Positions 33,400-45,025 of a stretch of DNA of 64,000 nucleotides are shown here, in pieces. The position numbers were made by a program, and so were the translations under genes. The notes below the pieces were generated by a model. It searched no databases, was not told the origin of the DNA, and saw only the letters and a program-made list of their open reading frames with translations. The stretch lies in the NCBI GenBank assembly GCA_028386065.3, contig JAKUCV010001549.1, positions 110,517-174,516 on the forward strand, given 5' to 3'. The first letter of the stretch is position 1; each line of letters starts with the position of its first letter. This stretch comes from Turnera subulata. Taxonomy: Eukaryota > Streptophyta > Magnoliopsida > Malpighiales > Passifloraceae.

Positions 33400-35488
33400 T
33401 GTAACAGCCCGGGTAAAAATTTGCATTTTTATCGGGCCTAAAAAAGGTTTTATACAGTGATTTACCGATGAATTTAATCTTGGGTAATTAATAGAAGGTA
33501 AATCGAGCATCGGATTCCAAAACCGAGCCTTACCCCACGTTCGGGATTTTTTTGCGGATTTTACGGACTCAAATTTGTATTTTTCGGGTCCAGGATTCTT
33601 CAGAAAAGTCGGGTTTATCCTCAAAAGAACGGACCAGAAATAAAGGTAAGGGAGTATAATAGTTATTTTCTGGTCCAGACAGAACACGCTCTATTATGCA
33701 GATAGACTGCATAATTAAGGCGGCTCAATTATGCAGGCGGCTCCTGCCTTTCTCTTGTGTTGCCCACCCCATGCACGCCTATAAAACCATGGTTTTTCTG
33801 CATGCTTTACACACACCACCACCATCTTTTCTTCTTTCTTCCCCTGCAAACCCAAAACCCAGTTCCTTCTTCGTTTTTGTTTCTGGAAAACCCAGTGCAA
33901 AACTCAACGCAAACCAAAAGGAAAGGAAAAAAAAAGCAAACACACACACACACCTCAGTAAACGTTGCCGTTTTAGCAACCACCCCCCATCCCTCTTTTC
34001 TTTTCTTCTTCTTCCTTTCTTCTTTCCCGTGAACCACCACACCACCGAGACCATCACCACAGCACCGCCACCCTTCCTCCTCTCCTTTTCCTTCCTCCCT
34101 TCTTCTCCTCTTCCTCCCATCACGTCGTAGCCACAGCCGCCACCGAACCCAGCAGCGCCGACGTCCAAGACGAGACGACTCGACAAGCGAGTTCGCCCCG
34201 TTGTCGAAACACCTGAAGTCGCACCTGCATCTCGATGCCATCTTTTCATTGCGCCTCCACCCCTGTGTTACCGTCTCGTCTCACCCGTTCACGCCGCCAC
34301 ATCGCCACCTCGGTTGCAAGGTGAGCAGACCCGTCGCGGGTTGAAGACGACCCGGATAGGGGTCTCTGGGTCGGGTTCTAGGGCTGCGCGGGCACTAGGC
34401 CAAGCTTGGCTTGGGCCTGTTGCTTTGCTGCTAGGCGTTGCCTTGGGCTTCTGCCTTGGCCTAGGCTTGACCCTTGGGCTTGGACGTGGGCTTGGCTATT
34501 TGGCCCAGTCCGATTTTAAAATAATAATAATAAAATAATAAAATATAAATGGTAATATATATAATTATGTTTCTGAAAAATATATACATACACATATATG
34601 TTTATATTTTCTGAAATATTATTTCACATATTATTTTGGAAAATCAAGGTAATTATAATATGATTATAGTAAATAATATTGGAGAAAAGGATATACTTAC
34701 TATGAATATTTTTGCAAAATATATATATGTTATCATTTTCTGGAAAAAAAATATTTTTTAAAAAAGAATATATACTATATAATTATTTTGGTAAAAATAT
34801 TTTTGGAAAGGTTATTATCAAATTATTATACCGGAATAATATCTGGGTATAAGTATGATATATTATTTTTGACACATGGATATAAAATAGTGAATGATGA
34901 TTAATGGAATATAACCCGAGGCCGTAAGCGGGTTGACATAGTGTTTTATTTTACGGCTTACAACAATAGACAGTCATTTACATATCATTTGTTGTGCATC
35001 TTATGTATGCGTATTATTTGTTATATAGGAGCTGATAACGAGCAGTTTCCCGAGAAACCAGAGTTAGCACCTCTTGAGGATTTTCAGGGTTAAGTTATCC
35101 AGCTAAGGTGAGGATGGATAACCTTTGATATGTTGCCTATAATACTCCTATTGGATGTGTTTTGTTGTTTGATTGAACCGTTCTGTGCTGTTAAATTATT
35201 GATTATATTTTCTATGGATATTTGGTGATTTGGAATTGTAGATGGTTTGAAATATGTGATTGAACTCAATGATTTCTTTACAAGTCTTGGAGGTTAGCAG
35301 AGTTTTGGTCTGTTAACTGTGGTCTAATTTGAATGACTTGAGAAATTGGATAATTGGAATTGTGATGATGACTTAAGTGTCACGTGGAAAGTAGTAGTAC
35401 GACCGAATGGTTAGAAACTGTTTTGTGGTGGCCATGATCGGGTTACATGTGATAAGGATGTCAATCCTTGGTATTTGGGATGTCTATC

Positions 35489-38400
35489 TGTGAACACCCA
35501 AATTTGACCCATGTATTTTCTACTAAAATTAGATTTCAAACATGTTGGAACTTAGAGTTAATGAGATGATTTGAATCTAGGAGTAAGGCACGTCAAGAAT
35601 TTATTTTAGTGGAAATAATACATTTTGGTAATTTGAGCCTTTGTATATTGGAATGCTAGGATTAATGAGATGATTTAATCTTAGAGTGAAATATATAATA
35701 AGGTTTATTTACACTGAAATATATTTATTTCTTTACTTGGGCCTTTCATCTATCTTTAATCCAATTTTAATGAGATGATTCATCTTTAGGTTGAGGATGG
35801 GTTTAAGGTCCCAAGTTAATGAATTCTCCAGAGTTTAATTAGCCCATTAACACATTTCTTGCAGGTTACTTTTAGCTCTGATTTCATTAGATTTTGTGTT
35901 CTTGGTATGATTTTTTTTTGGTAGCCCGATATTTTTTAATGGGCCCCTGGTACCCCATGTAGACCCCTGGTCAGGCACATGCTGATGTGGAGGCTGCCCG
36001 GATATTTGCGCGTGTTACTGTAGCAAAACGACGTCATTTTAAGCGAGAAAACGTCACCGTTTCATGCCACGTCGGACACAGGTGGCTTAGTGGGGCCCAC
36101 TTCAGTCAAAGCCCAAAATTCATCCCATACCGAACAGAAACCGCTCCGGACCAAGGGTCTATGTTTGGCCTGCCCATGCAATCTCGTGGTCTATGCCAGG
36201 CCAAAAAAAAATGTCGGGGTACCAAATTGGCCAAACAACTAAACATGGGGGCCCTAAAAACCCAAAAACCCTTAAGAATTAAAGTATTGGTTTTGGAAAA
36301 ATAAGGGAAGAAAAATAATAAACTAACTCAGTACATCTGGTTCAATAATCGTTCTTTCTAATTTATAATTTAAAATTGAATTTAATTGAGATTTTATGCC
36401 ACTATTGTATAATTTTTTTAATTTTTTTAATTTTTTTTCAAAAAATTAATTCTAGCACAAGATAATAATTATAATAATAAATATTTATTTTTTAATTTTT
36501 TTATATTTGAGATTAGATCTCATTCTTTATTTATTATTATTATTATTAAAAAAATTTAGGTGCTTTTTACAAATTTAGACCGGTGGGAGAGTTTAAATCG
36601 GAATTTTTAGAAATTAGTATATGAAAAAAATAAAATTTTTAAAATAATAAATCCAGCATAATATGGTGTATTTATTTAAAACCAAGTAAAATTTTTGGAA
36701 ACTAAGTTTTACTCATTTTTAATATTGTTAAAAATAAAATATGATTAAAAAAATGATTAAATAAATAATCAAAATCGGGTCAGCTTTCATTTCGGTATCC
36801 AACAAATTTCGGGTTGGTTGGGTGAAAAACCAGGGGTTGGTAGCATGCGGAGCCCACAAAGACACATGGATCCTACTGATACGGAGCCTACAAGTGCACA
36901 GGGTAGTTGTAGTACTCTATCAAGGTCGTATCCACAGGGGCCGGGATGAGTCTGTCACTCCTTACTTCAGACTAATTAGGCTTTAGACACTTAAACAAAA
37001 ATGGATTATGGGGTGAGTGCAAATCAAAATTAATTTAAGCAAGAGAATAAAAAGTAGTAGTATTGTTTGAAGTAGGTGAAAATTAGGTTTTGGTGAAATC
37101 TTAGGCATCCAGGGATTCACATGTCTTGCCTTTATGCTCTAAATTGCTCAACAGCATCATCACAGGCTGGGCCAGTGTGACGCCCTGTGTTTAATAAGAT
37201 ATCTTGAAGGGGCTCCCAACCTAAGGTACTACCAACGGCTTTCGATCTTATTGATAGTTCTCTAAGCTTCCATCTACCCCCTGTCACTAGAGTAGACGTC
37301 CACTTAGAGGTGAAGTTGGTGTTGGTGCTAATTACCCACAGTCTCTCCCTATCTTCTTTCGAACGGCTAGGGAGTGAAGACTGACTATTGTTGGTCAAGC
37401 TCACTTGGCTTCTCCTTTCGGTCCTTCACCAAGCTGCTACTAGATTTAAGATAGGTTGCTCAATAATCAATCAAGAATCAGATTAAAAGTGGTGTCATTT
37501 TCTTGACCATGCTGCAACAGGCTGAGACAGTGCTGAGTCCGTGACTGAGCCTGTCGAGAACAAAAGGTCAATTACACAGATTGGTTCTTGTAGGCGCTCT
37601 CAACCTATACTGAACCCATTTGCTTTCACTCACAGGTTCCTCCCAAAGTTCTCACTCATCCTAATGCTTTCGCATCGGTCAAACTAAAGGGATTAAGGAT
37701 TGGTGTTGAGGCTAATTCCTCAATTAGTTCCTAATTTCTTTCAGAACTAAGAGCTAAGAGTTGGTTGTTGTTGTTCCAGCAACTATGGTTTCTCCTTTAG
37801 GTCCTTCACCTAACTAGCTAAAATCATGTATGGCTTTCATCAAGACTCAAACATGGAGCGAGTTTGCAACAACCAAACAAGAAAATCGGGTTAAAAACAT
37901 AAGAAGAGCAATTTATTGCACTTAGAACAGAAACATGCTTCACCCCTTCAACCTAAGAGGGGTTGTTTTAGTTCATATTCAAGGTTACAAAATCAAAAGA
38001 AATTAAAGGTAGCATAATGTTTGGAACAATTTTTGAGGTTAGGGGCAACACGATTTCTACCCAGAAAGGCTGCAAAATCGTGTTTTCCCTTAGACCCTTT
38101 TGTTCCAAGAACTTCTATAAGTTATGGGTTTTGATCGAGGGTTCTATTCCCCTTTGTTCTTCCTTTCTCCTTCCCTTTAATGGTGCAGATTCCCCTCTTC
38201 TCTTCTCTCGCACATGCTGGCAGGTATGGCAGTTGGACAAGTTGAGCTTCAGTTGCCCATCTTGCTCCTCGAGGTAAGGCAGCTTGGGAGGTGTGCCGAA
38301 TGGGTGAAATCTGCAAATTTGCAGATTTTAGAAGACTTAGGAGGGAGGATAATAGTTCTTTAATCGTTAAATTCTTCGGGTGTGATGATTATCCCTTCTG

Positions 38401-39959
38401 TCTCATGCTTAGAGTCTTCTGAGTCGCTCAGGTCATGATTGTAGAGTTGAAGGGTTTGCAAGTGGTGAAGCTCTGCAAGTGGCTGAGTTTAATATTCTTT
38501 TCTACGCGTTCTGGTCATCTGCAGATTCCACAGGCTGAGCCTGTGTTGGGCCTGTGCCTGAGGCTGTGTGTGATCTCTTCCCAATTTTCTGTGCAATTGA
38601 ATTTAGCTCTTTTTGGGATTGATGTAGTGGCGTGATGGCTTCGTGGATCAAGGCAAAGGTGGTGAAATCCAATGGACAACTTGTGATTGGAGGGGGATTC
38701 GTGGCTTTTTACTGATTTTACAATGAACAACAGGCTGTCAAACAGGCTGCTGCTGTGCCAGAGGCTGTTTCATCGAATTCTCCAATAAAATCTCCAAAAT
38801 TCCTCAAAATGCACCTAGAATCACTAATCATACAGTAAGGGATGAGATTTAAGGGAATATGATGAAATAATGCAAAGTGAGGCATATAGTCATGATAAAT
38901 CGAGAGAAAGTATAATTAAAATCATGCCTAAAACTATGCATATTTCATGTGCATCACCTACATGTCCAGCCAATCCTCTAAAACGACGTTGTTTTGCTAC
39001 AGTAACAAGCACAAATACCCGGGCAGCCTCCACGTCAGCAGGTGCCTGACCAGGGGTCCACGATTGGCCTGCCCATGCAATCTCGGGGTATATGCCCGGC
39101 CAAAAAAAATGTCGAGGTACCAAATTGGCCAAACCACTAAACATGGGGGCCCAAAAAACCCAAAAATCCGATTTTTGGGCATAATCTTCACCACTAAGCA
39201 GGTCTACACCCCTAGACTTCCCAGAACACTATAAATAGGACCCCTCACACATATTTCAAAGGGACACAAACCTTTCTCACATACACACCTATAAGCTTTG
39301 AGTGCTTGGAGAAACTCTACTTCTCCAAGCCTAGAAATACATTCCTTAGGCAGAAACTCTGGAGGAAATTCGTGGGAGGCATTAGCAGTAGTCCAGCAAG
39401 GAGGAGTCAAGAAGAGGATCAACTATAGAGCTTAGAAGTGGCAAAAAGGTGGGTGTAGAACTCAACTCATTACAAGGAGCTAGAGGAGGGCTACAAGAGG
39501 TGACACTAAACCTTCTTTTGATTGATCTTTGTTGATTATATACTGATGCTTTTGATGATGTAAGTGGCCGATTTGTGCCATGTTTAGAACTACGTGGCTT
39601 TGACCCCGGTCATTCGGGTACGTAGGTAGTCTCGGTTTTACAACGGGATCCAACCCAAATCTTCTTCTTCTCCCCTTCTCTTTACACACTTGCACAAGGC
39701 ACACTTGCTTTCCACAATTACGCAAGGTCTCGACCCAACACGGATGGGTGCCTAACACCTTCCCATCCGTGACGAACCCCCGATCCCATGTCTTTGGTTC
39801 GCCATGACCATGTACCCTAAAGGAGTCACATGAAGGTTTTCCCAAGTTTTGTCCATATGAAAACTTGGGTGGCAACACCAATGTCATGGGATTGACCCGA
39901 GGAAGAAGGTGAAAGGAAAAGGTGAAAAGGCCCAAGTGATTTTGGGTCGGGTATTCACA
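35489..39959 (+). mobile_element. Solo LTR (itself interrupted) of the same family as the gag-only element
   Basis: It begins TGTGAACACCC and ends GGGTATTCACA, with an exact TSD CTATC at 35484-35488 and 39960-39964. Its outer parts (35489 to about 35915 and about 39165-39959) match the inverse of LTR 40413-41980. It contains no internal region, so it formed by LTR-LTR recombination. The TATA box TATAAATA is at 39230-39237. Without its own insertion it is about 2.4 kb, longer than its 1.57-kb relative, because the middle of U3 is a different sequence. Confidence 0.88.
36877..38956. mobile_element. Solo LTR nested in the solo LTR (Athila/Tat-like, 2080 bp)
   Basis: The ends are TGATACGGAGCC and CATGTGCATCA, with an exact TSD CCTAC at 36872-36876 and 38957-38961. 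Its first 60 bases resemble the first bases of the LTR at 24469: the words CAAGT..ACAGGGT, TTGTAGTAC and CAAGGTCGT.TC.ACAGGG are shared in order, so both belong to one lineage and point the same way. There is no internal region. This is the deepest level (third) of nesting in the window. Confidence 0.85.
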
Positions 39960-40412
39960 CTATCCCTGTTTGATTTTTGGGATGTCTATCTCGGCTTCTG
40001 TTTTGATCTGGCACCCGGAATATGTTAATAACTAGCTTATCCAGTGACTGGCCCCGAATACTAAAATTAGAAAATGTTGAGTGTCTTTTAGCCTTGGCTC
40101 AGTCTTGATTCGGTTTATTCTTCTGTTCTTGCCAGTAAATTTTCCTTGTCGTATTATGGTTGCTTGCATATTACTATATATCCATGATTGTACATTATTG
40201 TACCGGTGAGCGCTTCGGACTCACCCCTCGCCTACGTGGTTTCATCACGTAGGATGAGTTGCTCGTAGTACAGGTACGATGTACGACCAGCTGCTGCATT
40301 CTTCTCCACCAGACCCCGGATCCACCCCCCGCTGCATTTGTGCATAAGTCTTCCGCTGCTGCATATGTCATATGTTTTTTAGGCTGCTTGTCACTCTGCC
40401 TTTTTTGCTGTT

Positions 40413-41980
40413 TGTGAATACCCGACCCAAAATCACTTGGGCCTATTCACCTAATCCTTTCACCTTCTTCCTCGGGTCAATCCCATGACATTAGAGTCGC
40501 CACCCAAGTTTTATTAAGGACAAAACTTGGGAAAAACCTTCGTGTGACTCCTTTAGGCTACATGGTCATGTTGAACCAAAGTCATGGGATCGGGGGTTCG
40601 TCACAGATGGGAAGGTGTTCGGCACCCATCCGTGTTAGGTCGAGACTATGTGCAATTGCAAAATATAAGTGTGCCTAGTGCAAGTGTGCCTGTGTGGAAC
40701 ATAAAAAGAATGGGAGAGAAGGAGAAGATTTGGCTTGCATCCCGTTGTAAAGCCGAGACTACCTACGTACCGAGTGACCGGGGTCAAAGCCACGTAGTTC
40801 TAAACATGGCACTAATCGGCCACTTACATCATCAAAAGCAACAGCATACAATCAGCAAAGAATCAATCAAAAGAGTTTGGTGTTACCTCTTGTAGCCCTC
40901 CTCTAACTCCTTGCAATGGGTCGAGTTCTACACCCACCTTCTTGCCATTCCTAAGCTCAATGGTTGGTCTTCTTCTTGACTCCTCCTTGCTAATCTACTG
41001 TTGATGCCTCCCACGAAATTTCTCCATAGTTTCTACCCAAAAATGTATTTCTAGGCTTGGAGAAGTAGAGTTTCTCTAAGCAGTCAAGGCTTATAGGTGT
41101 GTATGTGAGAAAAGTTTGTGATCCCTCTGAAATGTGTGTGAGGGGTCCTATTTATAGTTTTCTAGGAAGCCTAGGGACGTGGACCTGCTTAATGGTGAAG
41201 ATTATGCCCAAAAAACTGGACCAAAACCGCGTAAGATCGAATTGGAAACAAAAAATCGGGGAAATTGGCATTTCTGGGCGACCATGACCGGCGGTCATGG
41301 CCACAAGACCGCCAGGGCCTGGCGGTCATCCCGAGATGACTGCCGGGTCCTTCTGGTTTTGTGCGTTCTTTCCATTTTTAGGATCCAATCCCCCTAATTT
41401 AGCCCCGATTTGATCCTGCCGCGTAATTAACCCTTAATCCACCCGGAATCACTCTATTACTTGATTACTACTCCTCCAAATCATTCCATAATTGATTGAT
41501 TACTCATTAACATCCATTTTAAGCAAAATCATACCAAAAACACATTTACCAACTAAATGGTGATTTGATTCTGATTTTGCACGAAAATCAGAACCAAAAT
41601 TAGTCTGCAAGTAAAGTGTTTATGGGCTAACTAAACTTTGGAGAATTTATTAACTTGGCTCCTTAAACCCATCCCCAACCCAAAAATAAATCATCTCAAT
41701 ATAATTGGATTAAAAATAAGTAAAAGGCCCAAGCAATAAAATAAAACATATTTTAGCATAAATAAACCTTAATATATATTTTACCCTAAGATTAAATCAT
41801 CTCATTAATCCTGAAATTCGAATACATAATGGTCAAATTACCAAAATATATTATTTCTATTAGATTAAATTCTTAACATGTCTTATTCCTAGGATTGAAT
41901 CATCCCATCAATCCAAAGTTCAAGTATGTTTAAAATCCAATTTTAGTAGAAAATTCGTGGGTCAAATTTGGGTGTTCACA
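40413..41980 (-). repeat. LTR of the gag-only element (left copy, 1568 bp)
   Basis: It starts TGTGAATACCC and ends GGGTGTTCACA. In the coding direction it is the 3' LTR. The TATA box on the minus strand is at 41149-41156. The interior side begins GATGCCCCTCG, which reads as polypurine tract CGAGGGGCATC on the coding strand. Confidence 0.9.
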
Positions 41981-42106
41981 GATGCCCCTCGTTGATGAGT
42001 CCTTAGAGACTAAGGACGAAACAGCGTAAGCAAAGAACAACCAAATTTGAATGATAGAAGTGTGTGGTGTGTGCCAAGGGTTGGAGCATCCCATGCTCCT
42101 CTTCAG

Positions 42107-42296
42107 GAATCATCTCATCCCGAAGGTTATTGGTTGTCGGGAATCATCTCATCCCGGGGTTTTGGGAATCATCTCATCCCAAGATTGCTGGTTACCGGTA
42201 ATCATCTCATCTCGTGGTTTTGGAAATCATCTCATCCCAAGGTTTGTGATAGAATCATCTCATCCGTCAGGACATCAGCAAAGAATCATCTCATCT
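42107..42296 (-). repeat. Array of seven GAATCATCTCATCC motifs
   Basis: Copies start near 42107, 42141, 42166, 42198, 42224, 42252 and 42283, at 25-34 bp spacing. The motif core AATCATCTCAT is constant while the intervening DNA is not. The same core occurs in the adjoining LTR (near 41690, 41795 and 41885) and, inverted, in the solo LTR at 35555-35790. Confidence 0.8.
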
Positions 42297-42481
42297 TTGC
42301 TAACTAGGGATTTTATCGTCCTCCTAGGGAACTTTCCTTTTCTCTCTTGAAAATCTATCATCCTTACCCTAGAGGGATTTTTTCTAACGCACTATCGGCA
42401 AGGTACCCTAAGAGAGGTTTGGTCATGTATTCTCACATCAATCGAGGTACTTCGCCTCCATATCATCGTCTGTCATTCTCA

Positions 42482-42764
42482 GAGGGATATAGTCAAAGAG
42501 ACTAAAAGAGGTATCAAGAGATCTTATTCGTGAGAATATAGTCAAAGGGCTAAAAGAAGAGACCAAGAGATCCTATCCTTGAGGATATAGCCACGCGATT
42601 AAAAGAGGGATCAAGAGATCTTATCCATGAGGATGTAGCCAAGTGACTAGGAGAGGGATCAAGAGATCTTATCCATGAGGATATAGCCAAGCGACTAAGA
42701 GAGGGATCAAGAGATCTTATCCACGAGGATATAGCCAAGCGGCTAAGAGAGGGATCAAGAGAAC
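42482..42764. repeat. 48-bp minisatellite, about six units
   Basis: Units beginning ATCAAGAGATC start at 42513, 42562, 42610, 42658, 42706 and 42754, almost exactly 48 bp apart. A partial unit precedes them. Because 48 is a multiple of three, one minus-strand frame reads as a 16-residue repeat (containing RSLDPSLSRLAISSW); this is not taken as a gene. Confidence 0.85.
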
Positions 42765-42783
42765 TTAAAATTTTGAGGCTGAA

Positions 42784-43630
42784 CATGCCCCTTATCCACA
42801 ACTGGAGGTGTACTCTATTTCTCAAGCTCACTAGTCCATAATCAACACAGGGTCGGGTACCGTGCCCTTAGCATCATATATGTCTCACGCTTCTCGTATT
42901 GTCAGGTTCCCTAGTGGGTTTGAAAGAGGTGGGGTGTGTTGTGCCCCCTTGTCTAGATGCGGACACATCATGCCCCTGGTTCAATTTTCCAGAGGTTAGG
43001 CGTGATGCCCCCAGCATCATCTTGTTGTGATTTGAAAAGACGGGGATCTAGCATGCTCCTAGTTTGAAATCACCTTGGGTGTCTCAACACTTGGTCCAAT
43101 AGGTGGGCCCACCGTGCTCTTTGGAATCAATCAATCAGAGTGGGGTAGCATGCCCCGATAGGTTTTGTCTCTCGTAACGGGATAGCATGCTCGGAAATCT
43201 AACTCCAAATATGGGTTAGCATGCCTCTTGCAGCCCAGATCATGGGCCCACTGTGCCCCTAATGTCATGATGTAGGTTTAACCTCAAGGTCGATGTGCCT
43301 CTATTGCGTGATGTTAGTTCGACGAGTCGGAAAAATAAGGAATGACATGCCCTCCTTTTCGGCTAACAACTCTAGGAAATGTAAGTCTACATCAAGTGAT
43401 GAATTCCAAATGTTGTCACCTTTGTTGACCCTTTATCCTCTACCAAGTCTACATTGTCAAGAAATTTATGTTCTATATGTAAGTGATGCATGAGCATGTC
43501 TAAGTGTGTCGGTGGTGCCCCTAGTTTCTACATGTGAGTTTTTGGATGCAAGTGCTTCCTAACTCTACATATGTGGATGCAAGTGCCATCTATCTCTTCA
43601 TGATGCATTTGGATACAAGTGCCCCTAACA
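42784..43630 (-). repeat. Dispersed PPT-like CATGCCCC/GTGCCCC words
   Basis: About fifteen variants of (C/G)(A/G)TGCCCC(T) occur in 850 bp, for example near 42784, 42941, 42969, 43004, 43149, 43251, 43513 and 43619. On the coding strand they read AGGGGCA(T/C), like the polypurine tract at the LTR border. The region has no supported gene. Confidence 0.6.
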
Positions 43631-45025
43631 TGATGCATGAGCATTGAAAATCATTCGAGCCAAGGTGAAAGTTAAGCAACTTGAGGAAAAAGCGAATTAT
43701 TCCATAAAAAATACTAAAGCTTCATGTAAAGGATTCTCACTTGACCATGAACAATTTTTTTTCAAATAAGAACCCCATGAGTGGTGGACTAAAAACCTCT
43801 AGGTGAACGAAAGATCGCCTTGCGGAGCGATGGGGTCAGAGGTGAGGAGACTTCGTGAGAGCGGATGAGGTTCAGGCACTCCTTTATGGCCAGTGGCTAC
43901 TCTCCCTATTTTTGCCTTAACTTTTGCCTAGACTACCCTTTCGGATTTTCAATCTAGCAGGCACGTCCTAATTTTTGCCTAGGCTGCCCTTTCGGGTTTT
44001 CAACCTAGCGGACTCCTTCTCTCTCTTTTTTTTTTTTTTAACCTTTTTCAAGGGAGTAGCAACCACAAGCCCTTGGAGGGACACAATCATGACGAGTCAT
44101 AGGAGATATGCTTGAGAAGCTATTGAAATGGATAACCAGAGCTGGCGGGAGACCAATTAACAACCTTGAGGAAGAAAAAGTGTGCTCGAGAGAGAGGGAT
44201 GACACTTTGTCCATCTTGAGAGACAGAGTCCAAAATATTTGCATTTGAGTACCCTCGTGACATATTTCACCCTGAAATGCAAGAACAAATTCCAATCTTG
44301 TCCATTGAACCAACCTAAAGACCGATTAGATCGGGCCCGTTGCCGGATTACCTACGTATCTGTGGATGTGGTGTTTGATTTGAGATGTTTGTCAAGATAA
44401 TATCTTTTGGGAATTCGAATGTGGTAGGTTTGTAGGATGTTTTTTCATTCATGGCTTCCTCCTGATTTAAAAAATAGCTGATGAATCAATCATTTAGGCA
44501 CTAAGGGTCACTTTTCCTTTCCTCGTTCTTTTTTTTTTTGCTTTTTCTTTTTCTTTTTCTTTTTCTTTTTTTTTTCTTTTTCCACTTTTTTTCGAGGGGA
44601 ATGACCCGTTTGAACATCAGCATTTGGATAAAATTCTTTAGGAAGCTAAATTCATTGTCGGGAGGCAATTCTTTTAGACAAGTGTTTAAGGTGAATGTGA
44701 TGGGGTCTATGTGGAGGAATGGATAGATGTTTGAAGGTTAACTTGGATTTGTGTCTGAAAGTTGAAAAAGGTAAGTGTTTAGGTAGGAATGGATTACACC
44801 CACGGAATCAGATCTTCGTAGTTCATTGGAAGGTCCTCGGGTTAAGTCAAGGGACTTTCATGAAAATTTGTTAAAGTTTTGCCACACAAAGATGAGGGAA
44901 TAAAATTTTATTCCCTAAGAGGAAATAAAAGGTACAATTATTCAAATGCTTGAAAATAAAGTGAGTCTAATGGGATTAAATCATCACTCTTTATGAAAAT
45001 TTAGACTCTCTACTCTCGATTCTCA
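43631..45025 (-). other. Non-coding interior of the gag-only element downstream of gag
   Basis: No protease, RT or integrase motif could be found in any frame. It contains a duplicated phrase (TTTTTGCCTAG.CT.CCCTTTCGG at about 43911 and 43975) and a CTTTTT-type microsatellite at about 44540-44582. Confidence 0.5.

Noticed and set aside
42550..42831. Minus-strand ORF with a 16-residue repeat
   Set aside because: It is explained by the 48-bp minisatellite whose period is a multiple of three; no start signal or other support.
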